A DNA stretch of 64,000 nt from Luzula sylvatica (lineage: Eukaryota; Streptophyta; Magnoliopsida; Poales; Juncaceae), in assembly GCA_946800325.1 (NCBI GenBank), contig OX326959.1, positions 17,080,862 to 17,144,861 of the forward strand, in the 5' to 3' direction. Of the stretch, positions 33,961 through 46,068 are shown piece by piece (position 1 is the first letter of the stretch; the number at the start of each line of letters is the position of its first letter). The notes beneath the pieces are model-generated. The model worked only from the letters and a program-made list of their open reading frames with translations. It did no database searches and was not told the origin of the DNA. A program made the position numbers and the translations under genes.

Positions 33961-34236
33961 TGTAATTACCAAAAAAAAAAAGGGATAATATGATGAAAGA
34001 AATATAAATCTAATTAACGCATTAAACTTTTGCAATCATTTGTTATTCACAAAATATTTCTAAATTTTTTTTTTTTTTTTTTTTTTTTGCGTCAAGCAAA
34101 ACATTCAAAATATAAGCTAGGAACACAACATATACATATGAGTAGCGAAAAGGACATTCGAGGAAAAAAAAAGCTCCATAAAGAAATTCATGGATACGTG
34201 AAAGAGTCGGTACTGCTCATGGGTACTGCTCATGAC

Positions 34237-35127
34237 CACTGTTCTAAATATCACTGATATGGACCGGTATGTCGGTTTCATATCTCTAATCAGTGCCCCT
34301 CCGTTACGATATGCCCCGTATCACTTGAGTAAATCGGTCGACCGATACATGGACCGATATGGGCCGATATTGGACCGGTTTGAACCGATTTGGACTTTAA
34401 AAATAATATATTTTGAATAATGATTTGGGCTGGCCCATTTTATAATAATTTTTTTGCTAAAAAATTTGGCCCTGTCTTTTCATTTTCTTCTTTTCTTACT
34501 CTAATTACTTAACAGCGTGAGAGAGAGTGTATATTTTCTTCTTTTAACCTAAAACTTCGCCGACAAAAGAACCCAAATGAAAGAGATCGAAGATGTGCTT
34601 ATTGCTTCGGACGGTACAAGCAACACGGCTCTACATTGGTTAGTTGGCGGAATTGATGAGAATTACAACACGGCTAACGACGATACAAGAGATGTTGATA
34701 ATGAAGAGTTCGATTCGAGTGACTCGGATGAAGAGATGGTCGGAGATGAAATCGATTTTGATCCGGACGAGGTTAGATTTTCATTGGGGGCATCCGCATC
34801 TATATCGATGGTTAATGAACATGATTTCGTCGTTTAGTTTATTATATTATTTATGAATTTTATGGTACAATTTTAAATGTATCTAATTTAATTTAATTTG
34901 AAATTTATGTTGTATTGTTGAATTTTGAATATTAATCATGTAAAACTTAAATTAGTTTAAGAAACTTAATATAAATTAATGTTATAATAATTAATTTAAT
35001 ATATTAATATTAAAAAGTACACAACCGCTATACCACTGATATTTTCCGTTATGAATCCGCTATGTCAGTCATATCTCTTATCGGCGACCGACCGATCTGT
35101 AAGCGATATCCGCTATCTATAACATTG
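34237..35127 (+). mobile_element. hAT element with acidic ORF, TSD CTCATGAC
   Basis: An 891-bp element. The left end is CACTGTTCTAAATATC and the right end, inward, is CAATGTTATAGATAGC. An exact duplication CTCATGAC lies at 34229-34236 and 35128-35135. The subterminal regions contain repeated CCGATA/ACCGAT motifs in both orientations. An 86-codon ORF remains. Confidence 0.9.
34577..34837 (+). CDS. Acidic 86-residue ORF inside the hAT element
   Basis: Starts MKEIEDVLIASDG and ends with a tail rich in Asp/Glu/Ser (EEFDSSDSDEEM, then IDFDPDEVRFSL), followed by TAG. Acidic tails of this kind occur at the C-terminus of plant hAT transposases after the dimerisation domain. The simplest reading is an internal-deletion derivative keeping only the transposase end. 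No BED finger, RNase-H-like or hATC motif is visible. Whether it is translated is unknown. Confidence 0.4.
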   Translation: MKEIEDVLIASDGTSNTALHWLVGGIDENYNTANDDTRDVDNEEFDSSDSDEEMVGDEIDFDPDEVRFSLGASASISMVNEHDFVV

Positions 35128-35610
35128 CTCATGACAGACTCTGGGCACAATGTTTCTTGCCCAATTCATTCGTCCTCGGAGAAAGACTCGTCATGATTGA
35201 ATAAATCCAACAATTTTTAGAAACATCATGTATCCAACTTCACACATATAACTATTTGTTTGGATAATACAATCCTACATCACAACATAATTTTTATCCA
35301 TTCACACATTATATTTCACCTATTTATTTATTACACAAATACATAAGAGTAAATATATTAAAAAAAAACATTTAATTTCAATACAAAATATATTCTCATT
35401 TCAATACAGGAAACAAAAAAACATATCCCGACATAAATGTGATTTTCCATAACTAAATTCTGAGTCTTTTAATCAGTTTTCTTTAGGGGCTGTTTGGCGC
35501 ACGGGTTTTTGGGGGCTGAACCGGATCTTGTAATCCCGCTCTACTACGATTCTGTGTTTCGATGCTCCATCAGAACTAGAAATAAAAGATGCTCCACATT
35601 TCGTTTCAAC

Positions 35611-36550
35611 CATGGTTCGAAATCTCGGCCGAGTAAAAAAAAACTCGGCCAAGTTGACTCGGACTCGGACCCCACCGATCCGATATTGACCCGGATAAAT
35701 CGGATCCGATAACCCGGTTTTTTTTTTTTTTTTTATTTTTTTATTTTTTATATATGTTTATTTTGTAGAGATAGATGTTATATATTTTGTTATATTTTTT
35801 TTTGAGATTGTTATATATTTTTGTTACTACACATGCTTTGTAACTACAGACTCTTTCTTCCTCTTTCTCAAATATCAATTATCAAACTATAGCCAATCAA
35901 ATTTCTACAGATGTATTTTCCTCCTCATGATGAATATGAAAACCGATCAAACTATCAATTATTCCGATCCGTATCAATTATCAAACTATAGCCAATTTCT
36001 CAAATATCAATTATCAAACTATCAAACTATCAATTATCAATCAAATATGAAAACCGATCAAACTGTCATTGCTCAAATATCAATTATCAAACTATAGCCA
36101 ATCAAAACTATTCCGATCCGTATACTGGTAACACACAACACGAAAACCGATCACCCTTCGACTCAATGATGAACATTTTCGACAATACAAATTTACAAAT
36201 GTATTTTCCTCCTCATGATCAATATGAAGATAATGATTATACAACACAACCCGCTCGTCACAGTTTTTGGCAGTAGAAGTTTTTAATGTACTGATTTAGT
36301 AATTTTCTTAGGTAATGTAATTTTTTTAATGTAGTAATTTGAGTTTCATGAGTTGAATTTGTGTGTATCATGTTTATGAATATTTATATATTTTTAAAAT
36401 AAGTTTTTTAATTTTTTTCTATTTTTTCCGATTTTTTTACTAGCAGTCCGATTTTTTTTTTTGACTCGCCCGAGTCTTGTCCGAGTCAGCCGAGTCCCGA
36501 GTCTCCAGACCCGACCGAGTCCGATTCCGATACCGAGATTTCGAACCATG
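35611..36550. mobile_element. hAT element nested in the Harbinger remnant, TSD GTTTCAAC
   Basis: A 940-bp element with ends CATGGTTCGAAATCTCGG and its near-exact inverse at 36533-36550. An exact 8-bp duplication GTTTCAAC lies at 35603-35610 and 36551-36558. Subterminal regions hold many ACTCGG/CCGAGT motifs. The middle contains several copies of a TCAATTATCAAACTAT unit (35875-36100). There is no transposase. Confidence 0.92.
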
Positions 36551-37299
36551 GTTTCAACTAGGATTCCTCAAATTGTCGCTCCATAAAAACCTACAGCGAA
36601 ATTTTGCGGCAGAACTTTTGGCGCTAATCTTTCCCACCCTTATCTTCTCTCTCCTTTCTCCAGATCTTCTCTATCTACCATCATGAATCAAAGAGGAGTT
36701 CTCGTGTATTGAAGGGCCTCAACGCTCAAGCTCACCAAGTTGCTCTCCACTCTTCTCTTGAATCGTCTCAACACTTCACCAAGACCCTCTCATGAATCTC
36801 CTTTTCATCTCAGGTATAAGCTTCTCACATCCATTTCGATGTATGAGTTTATTTCGTCTGAACATTTCACTAAGACCCTCTCGTGAATCAATTAGCCCCT
36901 TTTCATCTGAGGCCCTCTCTTAAACTAGTATGAGTATAGTAAATTTCGTCAATTAAAATGATACCTCTATTAGTTCAAAATTTAGATTTATGAGTTTATT
37001 GCGTCAATTAGTGCAAATTTGCATTTCATTCACTGACAATTTCATCAATTGCTAGTTCAAAATTAGACAATATTTGACCATTGTGACAGTTTCGTCTCAG
37101 GCTATTTCAGTGTAATTGGTTCAGACTCGAGAATAATTGTACACTTTCATTTCAAAAAACATGATTTGACTATTGCCCTCTATCTAGATCAATCTCATTT
37201 AATTGAGTCAAATGTAAAATTTGCATTTATCTAATTATCATTTTATAATAGTGTGGTTGATTTTAATTTCTTGATGATTTCGTATAATACATTATAGAT

Positions 37300-37616
37300 G
37301 GAATCCGAAGGTATATCTATAATCTACTCAACGCAATGCAGGAAAGAATGCTCATTGGACTCCAAGAACGATGGGATTTCTTCTCAAGCATTTGGCCGAA
37401 GCCATGAGAAATAATTTAAAAGGAGATAGAGGTTTTAAAAGCACGGTAATACATTTCATGTGTAAGGAACTCAATAAGGAATTTAATCTTAATAACATGG
37501 ACACACACATCAATAATCATATCAAGAGTCATAAAAAGAATTGGCGAGGAATTCATTCTCTTAAAAGCTATAAGCAAACCAAAGTCTCATCAAGTTTCTC
37601 TAATTATGTGGGATGA
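37300..37616 (+). pseudogene. Myb/SANT-like domain ORF (Harbinger-associated type), frameshifted
   Basis: A possible start ATG at 37300 (MESEGISIIYSTQ) is followed, one frame away, by NAHWTPRTMGFLLKHLAEAM and FMCKELNKEF, then HINNHIKSHKKNWRG. This pattern of Trp-Thr-Pro, a hydrophobic helix, then NH.K..KK.W is that of the Myb/SANT-like domain (Myb_DNA-bind_3) found in plant PIF/Harbinger ORF1 proteins and related nuclear proteins. The single-base frame clash near 37345 and a stop at 37614-37616 indicate decay. Confidence 0.6.
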
Positions 37617-37919
37617 ATTAAAAAAATTGTCGGATTCGTACACGAAGCCGCTACTCAAATCGGATCTTCACCACTTTTTGGTAAATGAGAGCCTTGGCGC
37701 ATGTTTTATTACGTTCGATATAAAAGAAATGATGGAAATGATCGATTAATTTTATTTTACAATGTAACGGGAGGAGATGGAAGTAAGGAGATGGAAGTAG
37801 TAATTTTTCAAATCGGATCAATTTTTATTGCGCCTCCACCCCAAGCTTGGGCTCTTTTAGATTTTCAGAAGAGAGAGGGTCAGTACCATCTTCTAATACA
37901 ATTTTTATGACCATGTGTG

Positions 37920-38903
37920 TTTAATCTGAAATGTTTGATGTTATGATGTAAACTTTAGACTTGTTGTTTTGCTAAATTTTATGAGTGTAGTATTTTTGTT
38001 AATCGATATACAAAACATTTTCTTTTCAAAAATACGATTTTTATTCGAATAAATTAAATATCTATAGATATATTATTTTACGGATAGAGTGCGTTTTTTA
38101 TAGACATATATTTCAAAATATATTATTCACGTTTAGCAAATAATAAGGATACAATAAAAAGATTGTATATGGAAAGATGAGGCATTTTTAGAGTATTTGG
38201 TATTTCAAAAGTCAAATATGCTATTTTGATAATTTTTATTCCACTTATATAATTTTCATTAAGAAATTATAAAATTTTGTTATCTTCCTGATAAATTGCA
38301 TACCATATACTTGTAAATTTTCAACTCTATATTTAATAAAGTTATTAATTAATACGATTATTTTTTTAACTCTATATTTTTTGTTACAATTATATACTTG
38401 TTTCTTTTCTTTTTTTCTTTTTGTAAGTTGTTTTTTAAGATAATAATTATTAGGCTCTTTTGAATTAACATTTCATAAAATTATTTTTATTTGTATTTTA
38501 TGTGAAATTATTATTTTATGGTAAAAATAAATTTAAAATACTACAAAGAAGTGCGGTAATTTTTCCTAGTTAATACATATTGTCGAAGATGGTGAGTTAC
38601 AAAATTCAGTCATTGCCTCATTGATAGCAATTCGAGATGCTTGTCGTTCAATTTGGATTTTGAATCCCGATCTTGTATAGGCGATAACCGTGGTGCTCCA
38701 ATCATCGGTTTTACTGCTCATTTATATATTTTACCAAAAAGATATCAGTGATTGTCTAAAAATATATTATTTAAATATTGTGGGTGATACAAATATTGCT
38801 GCATTACTTACAAAAAATGGATTTTGGGACAATTTTTTGTAGTCCCCAAAACACGATTTTTTGTGGCTGGAGTTATTTAGGGATCAAATTTAGTTCTTAA
38901 GTT
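37920..38903. other. AT-rich intergenic DNA
   Basis: No gene or repeat delimited. Confidence 0.55.
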
Positions 38904-39080
38904 TTGCACTACAACATACACACTGTTTTGGTACGGGCAAAAACCGTCCCAATAACGTCCAAAACCGTCCCAATAATACTTTTGCTACGGTAGGCCGTCC
39001 CAAAAGACCCGTACCAACCGGGGGCGTACCTGTCAGCTACGGGCCGTCCCAATATGACTTTTGGGACGGTGATATGTGGG

Positions 39081-39240
39081 ACGGGCCGTCCCAAATTTAT
39101 GGTTGACGTGACTGTGTTCAGAGTAGTACGTGTCAGGGTTTTTCCTACGGGCCGTCCCAAATTGATGGTTGACGTGACTGTGTTCAGAGTAGTACGTGTC
39201 AGGGTTTTTGCTACGGGCCGTCCCAAATCCTTGCGCCACG
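39081..39240 (+). repeat. 66-bp subterminal tandem repeat, left CACTA end
   Basis: ACGGGCCGTCCC recurs at 39081, 39147 and 39213, exactly 66 bp apart, with TTGACGTGACTG and AGTAGTACGTGTC between. These probably act as transposase-binding repeats, as subterminal motifs do in En/Spm. Confidence 0.9.
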
Positions 39241-39244
39241 TGTC

Positions 39245-39755
39245 AGCACTACCCAATTTATTAATTATATATTTATATATTCAATTATTATTTAATAATT
39301 ATATATTTATATATTCAATTATTATTTAATAATTTTATATTTATATATTCAATTATTATTTAATAATTTTATATTTATATATTTATATATTTAATAGTTT
39401 TATATTTATAATTTTATATTTATATATTTAATTATTATCTAATAATTATATATTGATATATTTAATTATATAATTATATGTAATTATATATATAATTATA
39501 TATATAATTATATATAATTATATAATTATATATATAATTATATATAATTATATAATTATATATATAATTATATATAATTATATAATTATATATAATTATA
39601 TAATTAAATATATAATTATATATTTAATTAAATATAATTATATAATTATTTAATTATATATAATTATATAATTATATAATTATTTAATTATATATAATTG
39701 TATATATAATTATATAATTGTATATATAATTATATAATTATTTAATTAGGAAATT
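39245..39755. repeat. AT-only low-complexity tract inside CACTA
   Basis: About 500 bp almost wholly of A and T, made of TTATATATTTATATA and TATATAATTA permutations, partly tandem. Confidence 0.9.
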
Positions 39756-39923
39756 ACGAACATAAAAAAAAAACAAACGAACAAAAACAAACAAAAAATC
39801 CCAACAATTCGACAGACACAAACCACAATTCGACCAACACAAACCACAATTCGACATACACAAACCACAAACATACAAACCACAAACATAAATTCTTACA
39901 AACACAAATCTCTCACAAACTTA

Positions 39924-40306
39924 CTACAAATGGAGGTCATCTTCATCATCAGGCGGCGCGAAGAACGGATTCGTAATCATATCCTAAACAAAACAAAAAA
40001 ACAGTTTCGATGAACTATATATATATACTATAATAATTTATTATTTATGTATATACTTACATTCCAATTCTGTGGCTGGGATGAGGGGATAGGACGATAC
40101 ATCCTCTGCGACGACGACGGTGGTCGCCTCTGCGACGAGGACGTCGGTTGTTGCGGTCTCTGCAACCCCATCGGCGAATGAGGTGACCTCACCAGAGTCT
40201 GCAATTCCGTATTCACGGAGTAGTTCGTCCGTTGCGATCCGTAGATCGGTCCCGATCCGGATCCTTCTCCCCGGCCCGATCCTACAACTAAAACTAAACT
40301 GTACAA
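39924..40306 (-). CDS. C-terminal two exons of a Pro/Ser/Gln-rich protein in CACTA
   Basis: Minus strand. Open from about 40306 to a GTAAGT donor (exon end 40061), then acceptor TTTAG and a last exon 39983-39924 of 20 codons ending DDEDDLHL and TAG, in phase. The first exon is Arg/Ser/Gln/Pro-rich (QRPQQPTSSSQRRPPSSSQ). Such low-complexity tails occur in plant CACTA-encoded proteins. I infer it is the surviving end of the element's own gene, but no conserved domain confirms this. Confidence 0.4.
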
Positions 40307-41338
40307 TAAAACCTAAAACTAAAACTAAAACTAAAACTAAAACTCAAAAAAACTGTATATTAAAATCAAATAAACTAAAACTAAAACTAACAAATTAAAA
40401 TCAAAAAAATTGTAATAAAAACTAAAACTAAAACTAAACTGTACAATAAAACCTAACAAATTAAAACAAAACTGTATATTAAAATCAAATAATATAACCT
40501 ACAAAACTCAAAAAAATGATAAAACCACGGAAATTACACGAAAACAAAATCATAAAAACTGTTAAATATCGAGCATTAATCTGACATATTAAAAAAAAAA
40601 ACATAACTTAAAAATTACCAAATAATATAAACTATATAAATAATTTCTAACAGATTTAAAATCACAAAACAAGATTTAAAACCTAACAGATTTAAAAACT
40701 ATATAATAAAACCTAACAGATTTAAAAACTAACAGATTCAAAATAGAAGTGATAAAAATTAAAAAAACCAATTAATATAACCTAGAAATAACCCTAAACC
40801 AGATAAAAAACCGCAAAACCTTCAAAGAAACCACAAAACCAGATAATAAACCACAAACTACACAAAAATAACCCTAAAAATCTTTTTATTCAACACAAAA
40901 ACTAACAGATCTAACAAAAAAATAAACGAACAACTGTCTAAAAACCCCTCAAAAAAAATACAAAACTAGAAATAAAACCCAACTAAGAGATCGAATCATA
41001 CCTGTAGGAGCAGAGACGAAGACGAAACCGGGAAGAAACACCACCGAGAGCACTTGTTGCAGGGAAATGTCGTGACGCCGTGGCTACATGTTGCAAGAGA
41101 GGGCGAGAGGGAGATTAGGCTTCTAAGAGAGGCTGAGGGCGAGAGGGAGATTTGAGATTATTTAGAGAGCACGAGGGCGACGGTTATTAGGGTTTAGAGA
41201 TGGGAGAGGGGGCTGGGAGGGGGAAGACAGAGTGAGGGTGAGAGAGAGAGAGGGAGAAAAGAAGAGAGTAATGAGACAACGTATAAATATTTGGGGCGGG
41301 CCGTAGGAAAGGCTTTTGGTACGGGTATAATGCTTTGG

Positions 41339-41775
41339 CACGGGCCGTAGGAAACTCAAAAGCTGACCCGTCGTACGAGGCGCGGGAATTTGGGACGGTG
41401 TCCTGTTTTGCTACGGGCCGTAGGAAATTCAAAAACAGACACGTGGCACGAGGCGCGGGAATTTGGGACGGTTCCCTGTTTTGGTACGGGCCGTAGGAAA
41501 TTCAAAAGCTGACACGTCGTACGAGGCGCGGGAATTTGGGACGGTGCCCTGTTTTGCTACGGGCCGTAGGAAATTCAAAAACAGACACGTGGCACGAGGC
41601 GCCGGAATTTGGGACGGTGCCCTGTTTTGCTACGGGCCGTGAGAAATTCAAAAGCTGACACGTCGTACGAGGCGCGGGAATTTGGGACGGTGTCTTGTTT
41701 TGCTACGGTCCGTAGGAAATTCAAAAGCAGACACGTGGTACGAGGCGCGGGAATTTGAATATTTTGGGACGGGGC
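41339..41775 (+). repeat. 73-bp subterminal tandem repeat, right CACTA end
   Basis: ACGGGCCGT-type cores recur at 41339, 41412, 41485, 41558, 41631 and 41704 (the last reading TACGGTCCGTAGG), each 73 bp apart, with CGTACGAGGCGCGGGAATTT and TTTGGGACGGTG in every unit. The core is shared with the left-end repeat, but the period differs. Confidence 0.93.
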
Positions 41776-42059
41776 TTCAATGTTGGAACGGGCCGTCGCT
41801 TAAGGTTGGGACGGGGTTTCAGATTTGGTACGGGCCGTTGCTTCAAATTGGGGCGGGGCTTCGGTGTTGGTACGGGCCGTAACTAATATGTGGGACGGGG
41901 AATACATGTTGGGACGGGCCATCCCAAATTGTTGGGACGGTATATCCTTTTTCCTACGGTCCCGTAGTTAATTAGGTACGGTTCTTGGGACGGCCCGTAC
42001 CAATAGGACTGAGATTTTGCTACGGCCCGTCCCCAAATGGCTGATATGTTGTAGTGTTG

Positions 42060-42424
42060 GTCGCAACAATGCCGATGGAAAAGATTTTTAGGGACCATTT
42101 TTTATTCGATTTTGTCACGGTAAGATGTTTATTTAGGACGAAATTGATAGTAAATCTGACAATTTCCTCAAAACATTTTTTTTTATATGAATATTGTAAA
42201 AGGAAATAGTATAATTCGAGAATTATAATTAAATATATTATATATTGATATAATATGAAATTGTCAAATTACCTTTTTTTTATTGAGTTAGAACTATGAG
42301 GATTAGCCAAGCTAATTCATCACCTACACATTCATAAAATTCAAACTAAAAATGAAACGAAAAAACTATTAAGAAAAATCATTGTGATTCCGTAATTTAA
42401 TGGAGACATAATTTTCTTTTTGGC
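42060..42424. other. AT-rich spacer
   Basis: No gene or delimited repeat. Confidence 0.5.
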
Positions 42425-42630
42425 GAGCCTGTTACAATGTGATGTGTAAGAAACGTAAAAAATAATTATTATAGGATAGGATAATGCATACAGTTAGACT
42501 AGGCTAAAAAACCTAATACAATAATTACAAAAAAATTGTGAAATTACCTTATATTTTGTTTAATCAGTTTTCTCTAATATATATCTTAACACCTTAACAT
42601 GACTCATAAATAACGCATAATCAATCATAA
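42425..42630 (-). repeat. R1 copy C, distal part
   Basis: Reverse complement of about 1050-1230 of copy A. It ends exactly at the LINE-2 poly-T; R1 resumes at about 51900 on the other side of LINE-2. Confidence 0.8.
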
Positions 42631-42738
42631 TTTTTTTTTTGAACTAAGGATAGCGAATGCTATACCTTAAGTGTTTTGTATTAATATATTAAGAGTCGTA
42701 ACTACAGAGTAGTTAGCGCATTACCTAAAATTGTTAGT

Positions 42739-43478
42739 TTTGTAGTCTTGCCCATATTGTTGCTTCCTGGACCGTTTTCCTTGCTATTAGCCGTGGGGTT
42801 TTCGTTTTGTCTTGGAATATTCTTCGGTTACGTTCTTTTCAAATTTCCCATGCGACCGCCATCCATAGGGTACTCCACCCTTTTTTCTGGTCCTTGTTCC
42901 TGCCTTGAAGGTGATCTCTCTATTATGTAAAGACGTTTGTTTTTGTGGTGTCCGGGTAGCCGCATTTTAGTGCTCCCTCCACTCGTCTCCATGTTGCTAT
43001 GGTAAACGTGCATTTTAGCAATTGGTGGTCTCTGGTTTCGTGCTCTCTCTTACAGAGGATGCATTGTGGTATGTGTGGCCATCCCTTTTTTTCTAGTACA
43101 TCTGCCGTGCTTATTTTGTTGTGAGACGCTACCCAAATAAAAAATCTTACTTTAATCGGTGCTCTCGTTTTCCAGATTAGCTGTTGCCACTCGTTTTTAA
43201 CACCCCGATTTCTTAGAAAGTTATAAGCCGTTTTAGCCGAGAAACTTTTTGACGGCTCCCATCGCCAGATTATTTGGTTGGTAGTTTGCTCTTTTTCTGT
43301 TGATGCGTTATATATTGGTGTTAGCTTTTCTAGGTCCTTAATGAAATAGTTTTTTGATTGTTCACCCATCACCTTTAAGTCCTCTGATTTTGTTATTCCG
43401 TATAACAAGTCCATATATTTGGACCATATGTTGTCCGGTTCTCTATCCAGTTTCCACATAAATTTTTGTAGTAGTGAG
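42739..43478 (-). pseudogene. LINE-2 ORF2 C-terminal zinc-binding domain
   Basis: Reads MWKLDREPDNIWSKYMDLLYG-like sequence, then IIWRWEPSKSFSAKTAYNF, then APIKVRFFIWVASH and CILCKREHETRDHQLLKC, the zf-RVT signature, and ends with WEIWKERNRRIF after a frame change near 42930. At the solo-LTR junction the frame continues without change into 46069 once the LTR and one GTGAG copy are removed. Confidence 0.88.
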
Positions 43479-46063
43479 TGTTAGGTTTTCGGGCAACCAT
43501 ATTGCACAGCGGAACTTACCTGAACCCCTTAAGCCATGGATCTGTGTATCGGCAATTAGATACGAAGGAAGAGTTTCAAAATTTATACCTCAGATTTAGT
43601 TCAAATCCGGTTGAAGGAAGCAAGGACGATCACTTCAAGCGATGCTCCAAACTCGGCACCACACTCTAGAGGTATCCACACGCAACTCGTTCGAATTGGA
43701 TGTGAAGACTCCCGATGCTAGTCGGTCTCTTCCTCCCTTCAGAAAATCTGCTTGCTTCTCTTTTCTTTCTCAAAGAAATTCAGCCAAGCTTCACTCTTTT
43801 CTTTCTCTCTAAGAAAACTATTTTCTCTTCTTTTTACTCTCCAAATTCGAAATTCTTTGAGTCAAAATTCTGCACCAGAGATTGAGTGAATCTATCTTAT
43901 TTATGAAGAGGTTTGGTGTGTATTAATCAAGTGGAAAACTCTTAGAATTCCAACCACTTTTGTGGCATCCAATGCACACAAAATATCTTCATCAAATGAA
44001 TAATATCCTGAATATTAATTACCATGCATACATACATGCATGTCGCATCTAATGCCCACACCTCTTCATCTTTATATTTGATTTTCAGTGTCCAATCCAA
44101 ACTTGTCTTTGTGTGTGACCCTATAGGTTTATTTAATGTTGGGAGCATATTAAATCTCTATTTAAATATGCAAATCATAATTGGCCTCTAGCAAGGCATT
44201 ATGACTACCCAAATTAAATAAATGATTTGTGATCATAACCTATTTATCAAATAGACAAATTACTAGCTCTCTTGTTCATACGATATATGTTGATCAAAGA
44301 CATGGTCAAATATCATCCTTTCTAAATCAACTTAACTCTTTCCCGATATAGAATTAGATTGAATATTCAATTAATATTAACAACACATGTTAATCTTATT
44401 GAGCGTGGCCACGCATTTCCTTCAATCCTAATTCATCAGGGGGCCCTGAGAGATATCTCTTTCAATCATGAAAGGAACAACTTCCATCTTGGTTATTCAC
44501 ATCCTCCAACATGCTTCATGTTATACCCTGATGATCTTGATTACCCGGTTAAAGATAACAAAGAAACATATCTAAGTATCACAATTCACAGGTGAGAAAT
44601 CTAATGATAACCTCAGGTCAAAGAACTAAAATTCTATTTGTTTATGAGAATATATATAATGACAATAACCATGCATATTCTCCAATGTTTTAAATTGCGA
44701 TATTGCGGTCCATTGCGCTCGGGTCTTTTTTACAGCGGATTGCGTTTGCGGGCGCAATGACCTTATTGCGGACAGTCGTTGCGATATTAAATTATGTAAA
44801 AATAATAGTTTGTTTAAATATATTTTTCACCATATTTTTTATCATCATTAATATCGTAAAATTTTCTTTATAATTTTCTTCTAAAAAGAATAAAAAAGTT
44901 GATTGTACATGAACCTTTTCAGTGTAAATAAAAGTTGATCATAAAATTTCCATTAAAATGACAATTATACGGGATCTTTGGAATTGTATTTTGTTGAAGA
45001 ATTTTTTGTCGACATCCTAAAAATATCGAAACACTATAACTCAAATTTTAAATCGAAACATCAATGACATACAATGAAAATTACTAAATTCATACATTTA
45101 TAGATGAAAATGATACATTTTAGAAGTTATATATGTTATGAGCATATTTTATCAAATATTTTGATAATAAAACATGGAAACTAAGTATTAAATAATCACA
45201 AAATTTATGTTATAATATTTATATTGAATAATTCTTGATAAAATTACTTTAACATGTGTTTTGTGTTTAATTCTGGGTAAAAGACAAAATTTCACAAATT
45301 CAAGCCCATCACCGCATTCCTCTCGTCGAGACGAGCGATTTCGATATAAATTTCATATAATTTGGTGGAAGGATGGAAAAATTACAACGATTTGAATATT
45401 ATCCGCAATATTTGACCCGATATGGCCGCAATATTACCGATATTTCGCCGCAATCTCGCCGCATTATCCGCAATTTCTCCAAAAATGATTTTTTCGCAAT
45501 ACTTCATTGTGATATAGCGATTCTAAATCTCAGCCCGCAATATCCGCAATATCGCCGCAATTTAAAACACTGATATTCTCATAAGTTGGTCAGTCCAATA
45601 TGTAGTCTCTAATACATATCTATATTCCATATTTGACATCACTACATCTCTATGTATTCCATGTCCATGATCAGTAAAACATAATCATCTCATATGCGAA
45701 TATACTGTTGTACATATATATTCTATTTCCTTAGACATGTATATCTCTATATACATCATATGTATGATCAGGGACATTTAGAATCGTATTACGTTCATTG
45801 TTACAGTTTTACTATCATAATCACATATTATGATGATGTATAAACTAGTGATACAATTCAAGGCTTATTCACATATTCATAAATATGCTAAATAACCAGT
45901 ACACGTATTAAATGAAACTTTAATCAAATATTAAAATATTAGATCAACAAACATAAATAATAATGATCATTCGTTTACATACAAGCTAAACAGTTCAGCC
46001 TAGGATATTATTCTGTTCTGCCCAGGACATTATTTCGTTCAGCCTAGAGCATTATTTCCTTCA
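43479..46063. mobile_element. Solo LTR in LINE-2, TSD GTGAG
   Basis: Starts TGTTAGG and ends TTCCTTCA. An exact 5-bp duplication GTGAG lies at 43474-43478 and 46064-46068. Without the nested hAT it is about 1.69 kb. No internal retrotransposon coding or second LTR is present, so it is a solo LTR left by LTR-LTR recombination. Near its end a block of about 26 bp (GTTCAGCCTAG..CATTATT) occurs three times. The open frames here are not recognisable proteins. The superfamily cannot be assigned from the LTR alone. Confidence 0.9.
44683..45572. mobile_element. hAT-type element in the solo LTR, TSD ATATTCTC
   Basis: An 890-bp element. The left end is CAATGTTTTAAATTGCG and the right end, inward, is CAGTGTTTTAAATTGCG. 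An exact duplication ATATTCTC lies at 44675-44682 and 45573-45580. Ends are rich in GCGGCG/ATTGCG motifs. It is nearly identical to 47860-48751. No transposase. Confidence 0.93.
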
Positions 46064-46068
46064 GTGAG

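Larger units (their letters stand above)
34062..35220 (-). repeat. Possible retroposon 3' fragment with poly-A tail
   Basis: A run of about 25 T at 34064-34088 followed by non-coding sequence looks like the tail of a minus-strand LINE or SINE insertion. Its body (34089-34228 and 35136-35220) is split by the hAT element at 34237-35127. No RT motif is visible and the 5' end is not defined. Confidence 0.4.
35486..37910 (+). mobile_element. PIF/Harbinger-like remnant
   Basis: The left end GGGGCTGTTTGGCGC directly follows TTA (35483-35485), the target preferred by PIF/Harbinger elements. The insertion lies within an R1 fragment (TTTAATCAGTTTTC just before). The interior has a UTR-like region (36560-36810), an intron-like region, and a Myb/SANT-like ORF of the kind that accompanies these transposases. 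The matching right end was not found up to 38900, and there is no DDE transposase, so it is truncated. Confidence 0.55.
38907..42056 (-). mobile_element. CACTA (En/Spm-type) element, TSD TTG
   Basis: A 3150-bp element with terminal inverted repeats CACTACAACATA and TATGTTGTAGTG. A 3-bp duplication TTG lies at 38904-38906 and 42057-42059. Subterminal regions are packed with ACGGGCCGT-type motifs in tandem units (66 bp left, 73 bp right). The centre is AT-rich, plus a small minus-strand gene end. The body lacks a TNP2 transposase, so it is probably a deletion derivative. Confidence 0.93.

Noticed and set aside
38909..39256. 115-codon minus-strand ORF with GRPV repeats
   Set aside because: Translation of the 66-bp CACTA subterminal repeat, whose period is a multiple of three.
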